Positions 31,547-44,400 of a DNA stretch of 64,000 nt are shown one piece after another (within the stretch, counting starts at the first letter, position 1; each line of letters opens with the position of its first letter). A model generated the notes under the pieces. It worked only from the letters and a program-made list of their open reading frames with translations. It ran no database searches and was not told the origin of the DNA. The DNA is taken from the NCBI RefSeq assembly GCF_022539665.2, contig NC_081333.1, positions 6,074,971 through 6,138,970 on the forward strand, given 5' to 3'. Position numbers and translations under genes: made by a program. The stretch comes from Daphnia carinata. Lineage: Eukaryota; Arthropoda; Branchiopoda; Diplostraca; Daphniidae.

Positions 31547-34500
31547 ATGAGATTTTTATAATTATCTTCCTATTCACAACTTGCATGCTTATTGTACGAA
31601 GTATTACTTGAAAAGAGATTACTAGTGTCAAACTGTAAATTCAAGTTCATAGTGAACCAATTCAAACGTTTGTTGTCTTGTTTTCTCATTGATATGGTTG
31701 GATTGGCACCATTCAGCAATTTAGGTTTTATTTACGGCCATTTTATGTTGACAAGATTCTGCCACATAAATTCTCTGTTATTATGAGTCAACTGTTTCTC
31801 GATTTGCGCTCACGTGGTATTATTATTTTATAGCTGGTCCAAAATATCAAGGAATTAATATAGCAAAATCTTTTCTACATAAAATGGGCGTAAATAAAAT
31901 CTAAATTACAGTATCCATTTTTAACACCAAAAAAGTATGGCAATATATCTTACAAGTTCGTATGATCTTTTCTCGAGCTCTGTATGTTCGCAATTTTTTA
32001 AAAATCAAAGGAATCTTCTATCCAAGGTTGATTGAATAACCAGATTTTCTTGTTCAATCTCTATAACATTAGTGAAAGCAAAAATGGTATCCAATTTGTC
32101 GTAACTAGCTGAGGAAAACAGAAGCCATCCCTCTGTATAACACTATTTTTATGAGAAGGCATAGATATGTCTAAGATTGGTTTTCCTTCGGCGCCGAAAT
32201 GGTCCGCGTCACACCCTTCGTGTTGCAGGTGAAAATTGCCTTCTTTTCCTTTTGTACCATCCTTTGGTATGCCAGAAGCTAGTGTTGCACTACTGCTATT
32301 TTGTCCCTGACGATTGAGCTTTTAAGCCAATATTTGGGCCATAGCTTTCAAAACGATTTTGGTTTAAATGTTTCAAGCTTAGCCCACTTCAGTGTTCATG
32401 TTTATGTACAATAATGCATTTTTGTAAATGTTCACAATATTCTTTTTTTTGCCATTGCTCAATGTAGGCAGTAAAAAATAATACAAAGGGTCAAACATTT
32501 CGGTCGATTGTTGACATTTTTAATGCTTATCTTTCCTAGAGGGAAGTGAAGTGACTACCACAACCAGTAGTCGTCATTTTATCATACGATGCTCTTTGGT
32601 GTGTTGAACAGCTAACAAGCCTTCCCTAATCTATTCGCACAAAATTCATTGATTATGGCAGTACAAGGTCGTTGGTGAAAAAACTTCCAAACTATTTAGA
32701 ACTGCAGTAAATTATATACTGTAGCTATACAGATGCCTTATTTTGCACGCAACCATATATACTCAGCTATTTCAGTATGAAATCCAATATTATCATAACC
32801 CGATAGCTTGTCAAAGAAGGCGAAAATCTTTGATTCAATAATTTCAAAACATATTTCAGATGCTTTAGTACAATTCCCCATTGATTCAATCATAATATGG
32901 AACCAGCGATACGTGAGATGAGCAATCAAAATATTTTCAGGAAAATGAAGGTTACAATGTGATATTTCACTGATTCTCGATGCACGTTAATAATCGAAAA
33001 TCTACGAAAACGTCAAGACCACGAACTCTTTCGATAAACCTGACCGATGCAAGCTACTTTTCTTTTCTAGCAGCGCTCTTGTAGAGATCTACAGACCAAT
33101 CAGCGGTAGCAAAGTAAAGGATGGATTTCTATTGGAAGTCATGGATCACTAGCCCGCCCACTCTAGCCCTGCGAACTCGTTCTGCGGGTTGGGCAATGGA
33201 GTTGAAACGGATGAAGCCTAATAGGAACATGTAAAAGTGCTGTAGTATGAAAAGCCATGTGCTCGGCTTCGGTTCATTTTGTTACGGAAATTTTAGCCAT
33301 CTTTAATCGACAGTGAACAGTACCATAGTGTGTTTTCTTTGGCAAGTGGTTGTTCGGACCGTCGAACTTATTTTACAACGTGCAAAACCTGATTAGCTAA
33401 ACTTTTCCTGGAATTGGACTCCCGTCGCGTCAACATAAGAATTCAGTTTCGGAAACCACAGTTACAAACGGCTAAAGCACAGCGGAACAATCGCTTCTAC
33501 AAAATGGGCAAGTAAACTGTTTACTAAATTGCATAGATTGGTAACCTGAATCGGTAAGCAGATAGGCTATCTTTACTTTTTTTCCTACTTCTGGTCGACC
33601 GAACGCAGTATTATTTCTACATCGCTGCACGAAGCTTCGTATTAGGACATCATGAACTCTAACAAAAGAAAAATGACCGTATTTTAATACAAGTGCTGAA
33701 ACACTGAATCAGCGAGAGTAAAAGGCACTAAAATTCAAAAAGCAAGATTTAACGTATTTCCTTTGAGCTAGTTTGTGACCTTTGTGGTCGCCGGTCAGTA
33801 TTTATATTACCATTTCTTCGACCACACGCAGTTTATTCTGTGTGGGATGTCAAGACTTATCGTGCGGCGCCTAGTTTATGTCTGTGTTGACTAGTTGTGT
33901 TTATCAAATCACAAAATCCCGTTCATGTAGTTATCTCGTGCAAATGTGCAGATGTTGCGGGTCACCGTGGTCTCTCGATTGTGCTCGATGCGTTTTCCTT
34001 CTGTTTTGTTCATGACTGTCCAAATAACTTGCTCGTGAACATATCTCAAGTTGTTCCCGTACGACTCCGATGTTTTCTATTATAGGCCTATAGGATATGC
34101 ATAGATAATGTTTGCAGATTTTGTCACAGTTTCTAAGGGGATTTTCGCCGTGTTTTTGCACATTATTTTCTACTTAAGAAACCGTTTTATTAACATCCCA
34201 TTGCTGCTTTCGTAGGATTGTTTTCTGGATTTTTTTTTTCATATTGCTCACATAGTATAGCCTATACAAATAGCCCACTGCTGGTCAACAAGGCCTTATG
34301 TATGTTGTATCACCGCTGGTTTCTCGACCTCCATTATCCAATCGTTTCATTATTTTTTGCGTTTGAAAAAGTTTCTCATTCTCCGTGAAACTGGTCCGTT
34401 TCATACATTGACGTGGTTTTTACTTTTTCTAATATTGATACTATCTTAATGCAATATTAGCTATTGTAGGTTGTATGAGATGCAGCCGACGTACATCACA

Positions 34501-36180
34501 TACTTCAAGGTGGAATTTCTTATATAAGAGCTATCAAAGCTGTATTTCGTAGAGAAAAATCCCGAATCATCGTATTATAAATGGGTAGTGGGAAATTCCA
34601 TAATAAAATTAATAGGATCACTATAGTTTTGCTGTACCATATCACAAGGATTTTTTTTAAAATCGGATGCTCATGCGGAAACATAAATAAATATTTAACT
34701 TAAATTTTTTCGCCTAAGAGTTTTTCGTATTTACGATTGCCACGAATAACTTTAGCCTTTCCTTCATTATTCTGAAAACGATTTTTAAATAATCTAATAT
34801 TCATAACGAATACCGTCAAATTCGGTCGACTTCGATCTTTAACCGTATACACGCGATGGCAACGCCTAAAAATAACAAAACTACCATCAAGCTAGTTTCT
34901 AGGCGATCGTCAGCTTTATTTAATGTATATAAACATAAAGTTTTACTGTTGGAACAAGCAACACTTTTTTACAAAATGGATTAACTTTGCCTAAGCTTAT
35001 TACCCGCCATATTTTTTGGTGTTTCTCCTCCCTCTTCATGCTAATGCCCACTCCTAAATTATACCAGCTTATTGACATGTGTTTCCTATAAGGAACACGC
35101 TAAAGAATATTCAGTACAATTAAGTCCAATTAAATGCACAAACTGCACAGGGAACTACCATAGAATTAAAATTTACACTCGACTTTACACGCGATTTTCA
35201 CCTAACTTTATACGGACTATGTAGAGGTACGAACATCCTGTCATATCAGTTTGACGTATCTATTTGACGTATCTGTTTGATATGAGCTTGACAAGTTTCA
35301 CGCTTCGAGAAAAGCACTCAACAGATTTGTGCTTGATTCCATTTTGTACAAATAAGTACTAGGACAATTTACCTCAACAGCATCGTGTCTTTAGTGTTCA
35401 GTAGGACTGGCTGAATTGCCTTATAGGTATACTGGAAACTATGCTACAGACAGCGGCTTTAGTTTTTATTCTGCGTCCCCTCTTCCATCGTCCCCACCCT
35501 CTCCCTCCTTAACAGAAAAGAATTTACCCCGCAATTTCTGTCTTTGTACTTTTGCCAACGATTTGAAATATGCCAGAATGTCATGAACGAGCCATCGGGA
35601 TGACGATGTTTGCCCATCTCACGCAATGCGTTTTTCCAGTTTTTGAGGACGAGAAAAGATTTCATAGTAGCACGCAGGCAGCACGTCATGTCATGCTCGA
35701 AACTGGATGTTTCAAGTATAACTTCTAAGGATATACCCGCCATCCGAAATTCTTCCTCTTTTTTTCTTTTCTTTTTTTTCGATTTCCCTCTTTTTCTCTC
35801 TTTGTATTTGCTGCTTTCAGCGCGTGTTATTTGTTCACCACGCGATAATGTGGGCATGTGCTCATAATTTTATTTGCGTGATTACTGGGATTTCGCATCT
35901 TATTTAGTTTGGGAATTTGTTGCAAATCGCACGAGAATGCCGGTATTTAGGCTTAATTCTCAGGATGCTCCAAAGAGCCCTATACGATCCACATATATTA
36001 AATGGTATTCCACGAAAATTTTAATTCAAGTATGGTGTTCAATAGATCAGCCTGATTTGATGCTATTGTATTTGTATGGCAAAACTGCTAATGCTATGTG
36101 TTAACGGATAGAATGAGCGTTATTAAAAGTTTCTCTGTGCAATATTGAATTACGGCTAAACTTGTTTATCAACGACAATA
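31547..36180. other. Long gene-poor stretch upstream of the paired-box gene
   Basis: No supported gene. It is probably 5' regulatory sequence and possible leader introns of the Pox meso gene. A minus-strand open frame with an ATG (35459-35857, 132 codons, Lys-rich N-terminus then SFLVLKNWKNALREMGKH) is the only sizeable frame and is unrecognised. At 33503 an ATG runs straight into a GTAAAC donor, but its phase does not fit the Pox exon. Confidence 0.45.
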
Positions 36181-37508
36181 ATGTATAAATTTGATTGGGA
36201 ATCATACAAGTTTTTAATCGATGCATTTTTGGAAATAGGCGATACGCAAATATCGCAATATGGCGAGGTGAATCAGCTCGGGGGAGTATTCGTAAATGGC
36301 CGGCCACTGCCTAATGCAGTTCGATTGCGCATAGTTGAATTGGCTCAACTTGGCATCCGTCCGTGCGACATATCACGCCAGCTAAGAGTCTCCCATGGAT
36401 GTGTCTCGAAAATACTGGCTCGTTACCACGAAACGGGATCGATTTTACCAGGAGCCATTGGAGGATCTAAGCCGCGAGTCACTACCCCCAAGGTCTGTTA
36501 AAAATCTATAGAGAACTGTATCCTGAATTTAGCTCTAGACTTTGACTGTTGTTTGTAAAGTTTCCCTCGTCGTTCGTGAAATATTTTTCAAACTTCGTTT
36601 TCTCTTGCTGCACCCTTCCCTTACATGCTCAAATATCATCCAGTTTACTAAAGCCTGTTACCAATCGCCGTATAGGTAGTGGGATACATTAAAGATCTGA
36701 AAAGTAAGGATCCTGGAATTTTTGCTTGGGAAATCCGCGATCGACTTCTAGCCGATGGAGTTTGCGACAAGTATAATGTTCCTTCAGTCAGCTCTATTTC
36801 TCGGATACTCCGCAACAAAATTGGAACTATGGCTCATCTGACAGGCAAGTTGCCATTCAGTTCTTCCAAGTGTCACAGCTTTCGGTTTACCGGAAACATA
36901 TAGGTGTAACGTCTAACATTACTTCAATAGGAAATGGAGTTGTGCATTACGACAAGCACAGCCACCACCACCATCCGATCACAACGTCTGGTGCTGCTAG
37001 TCAGACATCGTCTTCCGTGACGGCTTTATACAACCCTTTGTACCCACCTTATTCCACTTACGGCGGAGTTAGTGTCGGGGTCGGTGTCGGCATTCATCAT
37101 CAGTCGCCGATCGCAGCGACAAGTATCGGACATCACATGTCACCGCGTAACAATCCACCTCTATCGCCAAATCGCCCATCTCCGGCCATATCGTGGCCTA
37201 GTTCTCACAGCGTCACAGACATCCTTGGTGTCGGTCTCAATATAAATGTCGGACTGGGATTCCGACCCCCCCAAGCACCACCTATGACCATCGCTGCACA
37301 ATCAACTCCCATGTGTGCTGGTTCGGATGCATCGAATGCGCACAACTACAACTACAATTACAATTACTACATGTACCTTCAGTCGTGTAATTCTGCGGCG
37401 ACAGGCCATCAGCATGGATCCTCTAGTTCTTTGATGAACTCGGGTCACATGATGGCTAACGGTTCCGGACAATCCATTGTCAACAGTGTCCATGGCATCA
37501 CGGCCTAG
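36181..37508 (+). CDS. Poxm: Paired-domain transcription factor, Pox meso / Pax1-9 type
   Basis: Nuclear DNA-binding developmental regulator. Exons 36181-36492, 36676-36844 and 36904-37508 close to 361 aa plus stop. Paired domain from about residue 28 to 154: [54 protein letters not shown], then [15 protein letters not shown] and [17 protein letters not shown]. An octapeptide HSVTDILG follows in exon 3. There is no homeodomain, which together with [14 protein letters not shown] fits the Pax1/9 (Pox meso) class. The C-terminus is low-complexity (His, Ser, Asn/Tyr repeats). Intron 1 has donor GTCTGT; intron 2 appears to be GC-AG (AG/GCAAGT). The acceptor could be 36904 or 36931, both in phase. 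The N-terminal 20 residues are uncertain, because the real start may lie in an upstream exon spliced at about 36240. Confidence 0.93.
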
Positions 37509-40500
37509 TCTAAAGCAATTTACTTCTTCCAATTCATTCACTTTGTCTTACTTAACGTGGTTTTTGCGGTTTTTATGTGGCTTTGTTTTTCGAAATTTAA
37601 ATGTTTGAAAAACTACTTCGCACCTTCGTTTAATTTTTTCTTCATTTTGCTTTATATCAATATCCAAAGCTGTCATAATATCATAGCAGATTGCTCGATA
37701 CACCTCGATGATCATTGTTATATGATGCTACCTTTAGCCCAATTCTGCTCGAAGACGTGCCTACAAAAACCAAATGGGTTTCATTAGATTGAATGTAATA
37801 TTTTGTATATGATGTAAGCGTAATTACAGAATTTATTTTTTATTATTGTTATTATTAGTCATTGAGTCTTGAGGCCTTACAATGACATCAGTTTCATCTA
37901 TTTAAACAAATTTCGTGTTTCCTAGTGTGTGTCAATTTATGTGATGTAACGAATTAAAAACTAGAAACATACATAACATTTGACTGCAAAATCCAGAAAA
38001 GCAGTTTTTATAGCTTCGTAGCCGAAAATTGGTCAAATTACTAATAATGGTTGCAATCGAAACTTTTGAAATTGAGATTGGCAAGGCACGTGTGGCTCAG
38101 TTCTTAAAGCCAGTTACCACATCGGGTAGCTGTTATTCCCGTCAATTGCTTCCTGTTTTCTGTTTCGTTGCCTGACTAGTCTTGGATAGTCTAGTTTACT
38201 TAAACTTTTAATTCTTTACCACAGTCCTGTCACTACAATTAGCTTGTAGCTACAGTTTTGTCTCACCCCAAATGTTGCACATGTCGATTTAATTGATAAC
38301 AGTGATTAGCTCTTATGCAGTGCAATTGTTAAAATCCCCAAACAACAAGACTGCTGTATAACAATAAACGACAGTACAGATTACAGTACGCAACACCTAT
38401 ACCATTACTGCACAAGAATTTCAATAATGGAACGTCGAACTAAGATTTACACGTAGTGCTCTTCAACAGACGAATAGCTGTTACCACAATAGAGCTATTG
38501 TGCTATTTCGGTTAACACAACCCTTGGTGTACTATATGTGCCTGTGATACATTTGCAATGTAAATATACCTGTCTACAGAATGGAAACAGTTGTGAAAAT
38601 GAAATATTCAGTGTCGGAAAACAAGAAGCAGCGTGGCCGGTACATCGGTAAACGCTTATTTCTAGGAGGATATGGTTATAAAGACAACAGGGAAACCACA
38701 CCTATTAATCTCCGATACGATGCGATACCTAATCGCATCAAGTATTGGAGGCTAAGCCAATGCTTATTTTAGTATTAGGGTGAAACTTCAGCTGAAAGTG
38801 TGTTAAAACGGTTGCTCAACTAGGTTTATATCAGAAAAAGTTTCTTCTATTTCCGTGTTAGTTTTCTTTTTTTTTTCATGTCAACCTGGGGCTAGATCAC
38901 CGGCCCTTTAACCAGCTTTATCGGCAACATAAATCACTCAACCTGTCATGAACATGTCGAAAATATCAACTGTAGCGCAGGATAGTCTCCCAGTCCCGCC
39001 TCTTCCTATATTACGGTAGATAACTAGGCACGGAGGAGCGGGGCACATGGGGACACAGTTGCGTCCTTTAAGCGTGTTCTTTTCTAAAGTGACATTCTAA
39101 ATTAGTCGTGCTTATACCAATACCTTAAAGCTGAAGATAGATTCATACATGGGAACAGCAATTAACGAAACGTTTCGGCTACGGCGGTTCAAGGGCTTCC
39201 GTACTATTTTTTTTAAGTGGGTTGTGAATATCTAGGCTCGTCATTATGATAATTTTAAATTTTGCCTCAAAACTTGGTAGGTATCACTCCAGCAGGGACC
39301 TAGTATCCTTGGCACATTTAAAGAGACGGCAGCTTCTATTTAGGTTAACTTAGATTACGCCGTAGCTTTACTGCCTCAAACATTTTCACATCCGCCAGCT
39401 CGTAAGGTGTGTCGTATTAACAGCTAAAAACTGCTTACATTTTCTCTGTTCCTTCCCAATTCTTGTGTGCAGAGTGAAATGACTTCGGAACCCTCTGCAA
39501 ATTTTCAGGCTACGTTTAAACAAACTGCACCGAATTATTACTGCCAAAAAAGAACAAAAAAACGGGGTGCATGAGAGCCTGTTTGATTTTGTTACATTTT
39601 TTTTAGCAGCAGAGCGACAGCCACCTTTTTCTACAGAGATGGATGTTTGGTCCCCTTCCTTTTTTTTTTGACCTTTTTTTTTATGTGCCGCTCTGAAAGC
39701 GCTCCGATTACCAAAGTGACGCCGTACAGCTAGCTTTTCTTTAGGTTAACCATAGCAATGTGGCAGCAGGGCAGGAAAAAGATTTGTTGCACCAACAATT
39801 CTCGATGATCACCGCATATATATATTTATCTCTTGAAATATTTGTGTTTTCCTCTTGTATTCAATAAATCAATGTCTACTAACCTACGTCGGAAGATGAT
39901 CGATAGCTACATAACTTTCGTTTTTATTAATAGTCTAGGGCACGTGTTGTGTCGGAGTATTTGAAAGAGTGACGAGTTCCAGGCATCCGAAAGCCATCGC
40001 CGATGTGAAATGCTAAGAAAATAGACTAGACTGTTGGCTCATTAGCCAGCCGTTTTACTCATATTCTACTCTTTTTGTGGTACCGTTCTATTTGGTGGGA
40101 CCCCTAGCCTCATTAGGCCTTGCCGCAAAAGGGATGAGTCCGGATGTTGGGGATCAATTCCAACTCTTCAAGCACAGGCAGCCCACACCCCTCCCACACC
40201 CACATGTAAATATGAAAAGAATGTACTACCAAGAACATTTACAGTTGAAGCTGAAATGCGGTGAAAACGGACATACGCAAAGCTATGAGTTGAGGCACAC
40301 ACCCTTTGACCTCGACAACAAAACCGCCACCGTCAAACAGACTGTTACCGATTTCAGAATCATATATGTATACACATTTTTTTTTGTACAGTGAAAAGGA
40401 TGTATAGTGTCATCTGGAAGACGTAATTCTATGTATTGTATGTTGTGCGAGCTTCAATTGTATACTGTCGAAAAGTAACCCTTAAATCACGTAAATTTTG

Positions 40501-41420
40501 TACTAAAGTACATATTACTAGATATATGTAGCTGTTTTTTTACTTTGTCGCCATTAACAGAGCCAGCAGTATTCAAGAGCTAAAAAAATTCACTTCGATT
40601 ACCTATTATTCATGTTGTTCTTCCGATGCATTTTTTCGGTACTCGAACAATGTGATCCTAAGAACAATCGTGTTTTTTGTGATGTAGCCTACCTTTGTTT
40701 TTTTTGTTTTTTTACTTACATTTTTCCAAGTTAAACCAAAAACTATTTTATGGATTTAAGCTATGACTAAATCTATTTAATGTGTTGTAATAATCGTATT
40801 TACGTTGGAAATATTTGTAGAGAATTGCTCATTTTTGACAATTGTTCAGAACGCATACGTTAACATACATATTTGCAAATAGGAGAACCATTTTGATATT
40901 TAAAAACAACTCAACGTTACTTTAGATTGCATAATTGATTGACAAGTAATGGTTGCACCACAAATAGGATTGGATTGCAAAATGCAGTACACCGTATAGG
41001 CCAGTAAGGATTTGTAACATTTTAAAGCACTTTCTCCTTTGTTCAAACAATGCCATCTCCGTAGTTCATTAGTTGATAGTGACGACTAACCCATTATCTT
41101 CATTTCCTTGTGTTCATCATATTGTTTAGATTGGTCTACATTACTTTATATTCTACTGTCAGTTCAAACCGAGCTGTGATTTATATGCTTTCCAAGTTAC
41201 CGTTTGCATATACACATGACCGCTAAAGAATTGACGGAAGAACAAATATGGTCGTTTTCCCTATTATGAAACATTTTCTATTGCAGAACGTTTGAGTGCC
41301 CCCCCCCCCCCCCCGAATGCATATTTTTTATACTCTTTCTGTGAGGCAGGCAGTAAAAAATCGAAATAAAACTAAAATCAATAAAATAAAAAATTATAAT
41401 GCCAGTTCTTGTTGTACAGG
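37509..41420 (+). other. 3' flank of Poxm; probable 3' UTR and intergenic
   Basis: AT-rich with several TTGTAA/AATAAA-like words (for example near 39863 and 41375-41390) but no coding exon tied to Poxm. A 105-codon plus frame at 40077-40394 is unrecognised. A run of about 17 C residues lies near 41299. Confidence 0.4.
38581..38772 (+). pseudogene. Possible FLYWCH-like zinc-finger fragment
   Basis: 63-codon frame containing KRLFLGGYGYKDNRE and, after a short spacer, IKYWRLSQC. The spacing resembles a FLYWCH module (F/L ... GY.Y ... YWRC ... C), but the first Cys of the usual WRC is Leu and the terminal His part is absent. If real it is an isolated, decayed module of a type common in arthropod transposon-derived genes. 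Confidence 0.35.
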
Positions 41421-44400
41421 GCTGAGTCGGATTTCAATGTGTGGCTGACTGACTAGTCGACTGCTCGGAAACACGAGAGTTAATTTAGGAACCGGGCGAT
41501 GACGGCTGAAAACGTTGGAGGCATCTGAGGGGAGTTGGCAGCTGTGTATGGCGCTCGTATCGTGGATATGGGGTACTGTGCAGGCGGCTTGATTGAAAAA
41601 AGATCACTGCCCGATAACCTAAGCATTCCTACGGCGGCTCGGGCTAGGAGCCGAGGAATTAGCGCCGATAAGAGTGAGCTGCCATCTTACATTTTCCGCG
41701 GCCCCTCTCCGACTCTGCGCTGTCTTGAAAAACCTCTCCCCCCTTCCGTATTCGTCTTCGTGTTCTACTCTTATACAAGCACTCACGTTCTATTTATTCG
41801 ATGCGAGAGCAAATCATGATTGCCTCAGAAATTTCCACCAGGAAAAGTTTAATTGATAATTGTTGCTTCATGGGAAATTTTGGCATGCTAATTTCTTCGG
41901 TTGTTCTAATTATGAGCAACGATTCAATATTTGATAAGGAACTCAAATTACTTGCAATTATTACGTCACCATTCCAAGAGGAGAGCTAAAGTAAACTACG
42001 CGTTGTAGAACTCGCTTAGAACTCGAGTTGTAGAACACTGCGTGGCTGCATGGATAGGTTCGCGTAGTCGCAGGGACTTGTAAAACTTTGTCGACAAACA
42101 AACGTTAGCAATTAGTTAATTTACCTGATGGCTAAATGGCGACGACGAAATCGAGGACGGAAAAAATCGAATTATTTGACATAATTTCTAAAAACGACGA
42201 CGATAATTCGTTTTTACGATGCATCTGGGTTCAGAATTGATGACGTAACACGAGGGGTTACACTTCAGACGGTCATAATATGATATCCTAACGGTCTTTT
42301 TCATGGATATGTAGTGTATAGATATTTACATACTGTGCGCGGTATATGTCTTGTGAAGAAAGAAATTTGAAGCTAATTTCATATTTCGTAAATCTTTAAC
42401 GAGAGGAAAAGGGTGGATTTGATGGTGTGATGCGTGTACGCTCTCCACTCTGCTGTAAGCTGTTCGTGGAAATGAAAGGCTGAGAAAGACGGGTGAAAAA
42501 AAAATTGGGAGGAGCAAATGGGAGGGATAAGGGAGCGTCACGGGTGGAAAGTAAGACTTTCCATTTCATGCTGTGACTTCAAACCGAACGCCGCATTCAC
42601 CAAAGACGCTAACCGTATCTGAAGTTGTGGGCAAGCAAGTCTGCTCGTAACTGTCGAACCCATTGCACATACCCAGAAAATGGATTGCGAGCAGAATTAA
42701 CGAATGTAAGAGCTCACGACAGAAAAGGGCCGTACGCAGATACGCAGAATATTCCCGAAACCACGAAACGGTTCAGCTGAGCAAACTGATTAGTACACCA
42801 GACTTTATGAGCCGGAGAATTGAAAAGAAAACAGCTAGAATAACTCAAATGAGTTTTTACAAATCAAAATATAATAGTTTACACCAAGCGGGAAAGTGAC
42901 AGACAGGAGTAGACCATAAGAGTACCGGGTTAAAAAAAAATACACATATTAATTTAATTATTTTTTAAATTAAATTTTTTTTCTCTTTGCGCATTAAAAA
43001 AGTTCATTTATGCCCGCCAGCGGTCGACTTCAACGTTCTCACGGATTTTTTTTTTGTTCCGACTTTATAAGACTGGTTTATTTTATATGATTCTGACGCA
43101 ATATAAGGTTGCTTTGCAGGAATGAGTGAGTAGGGGAAATGGCTGGGGGGAGGTCACACCTCTTTTTACCGCCCCACGTCCACTGACGGAAACACAGGTG
43201 CAGCACGGGGTAAGTCAAGTATTAGTCAACTACGACGGACAACTCAAAAATTATGCATGCGCATTATTGCTGTGACACGATTGGGAGCCTAATGCAAAAC
43301 AACAGACGACGTCAATTCATTTACTACGGCATTTGTAAATGTTTTCGATTCAGCTAGTGGTGCCGAAAGGCCTGGGAATTTATAGAAATGCTGTCCAACA
43401 CACCGAACGGCATCGCATGATAAAATAGCGGCTACTGGTTTCTAGCTATATTCACAGACCATATAGCTCGCGGTATTGCATTAGGAGGGAAATCTCATGC
43501 AGAATGCAGTAACCTCGGAAAAGAGTCTATAGCTTACCTTGATGAAAAATGCAAATGCGCATATTGGATTTGATTCAAAAATGGCGATTCAGCGATAAAA
43601 TCGGATTAAATAGATGCCGACGAAGGCCATTTAAGAAGTGCTGCGTGCATATTCACGAAAGATTGGAAATGACACATTAGGGAATGGAAGGCGACACTGA
43701 GCGATTCAACATGCGCGGGAACGGTCGGAAAATGCCGACAATTGGTTCTGTCACCAGCTCCCCTACACCGCTTCTTTGGTAGAAAATTTACTTCCAATGA
43801 CTAGTGACTGACATTCTTCCGCCTCCCCCTTGTTGACTTCCCCCTTGCTCTATAGCTGTTTGACGGTATATAGTTGAAATTCCGAGATCCAGATGCTGCA
43901 AATTCCCGAGCTGCTCCCGTCTAAGTTGCCTAGCCAACTTTGCTGCGCTTCACCAAACCCACGGAATATACATCAACGCCATTCTTCAACATTACAGAGA
44001 CACTTTTAAAGCAATAGTGCACAGTTACGTACGGGATCTTAGTCACATAAAAAACGTAACAAATAAACGAGCCCTTCAGAGTCATTTAGGATCCTATAAA
44101 ACGCATTTGAAGGTATACACAAACAGGCTCAGCGTCGTTGAGCGGTTTTCGGATCATTGGAGCGACTCGAGTGTGTGTGATAAAGGAGAAAAAAATCATT
44201 CCCAACTGGTTATAGTGTTTTTTTTTGTTTTGTTTTTTGTTTGGTTTTTTGTTTGGTTTTTACCAGCAGGAAACCATATAGACTACCAAGTTTGCAATAA
44301 AACGTTCCATGATTTTTTAAGATTAAAGGATTTTACGTGAAAATATATACAATATACATAATTAGGCCCAGTAAAATAGTCAATCGTTCTGAAATATAGG

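Noticed and set aside
33503..33510. ATG-GTAAAC as first coding exon of the Pox gene
   Set aside because: The exon would leave two bases over, while the plausible acceptor at about 36240 needs one, so the frames do not join without an unseen exon.
35459..35857. 132-codon minus-strand frame with ATG
   Set aside because: Unrecognised and Lys-rich because of a T-rich tract on the other strand; no neighbouring exon; kept only as a note in the intergenic entry.
38082..38150. tRNA A-box-like TGGCTCAGTTC
   Set aside because: No B-box GGTTCGA at the expected distance and no closing acceptor stem.
41299..41315. Poly-C run (and similar runs near 56205 and 57360)
   Set aside because: Simple homopolymers without flanking structure; assembly length may be unreliable.
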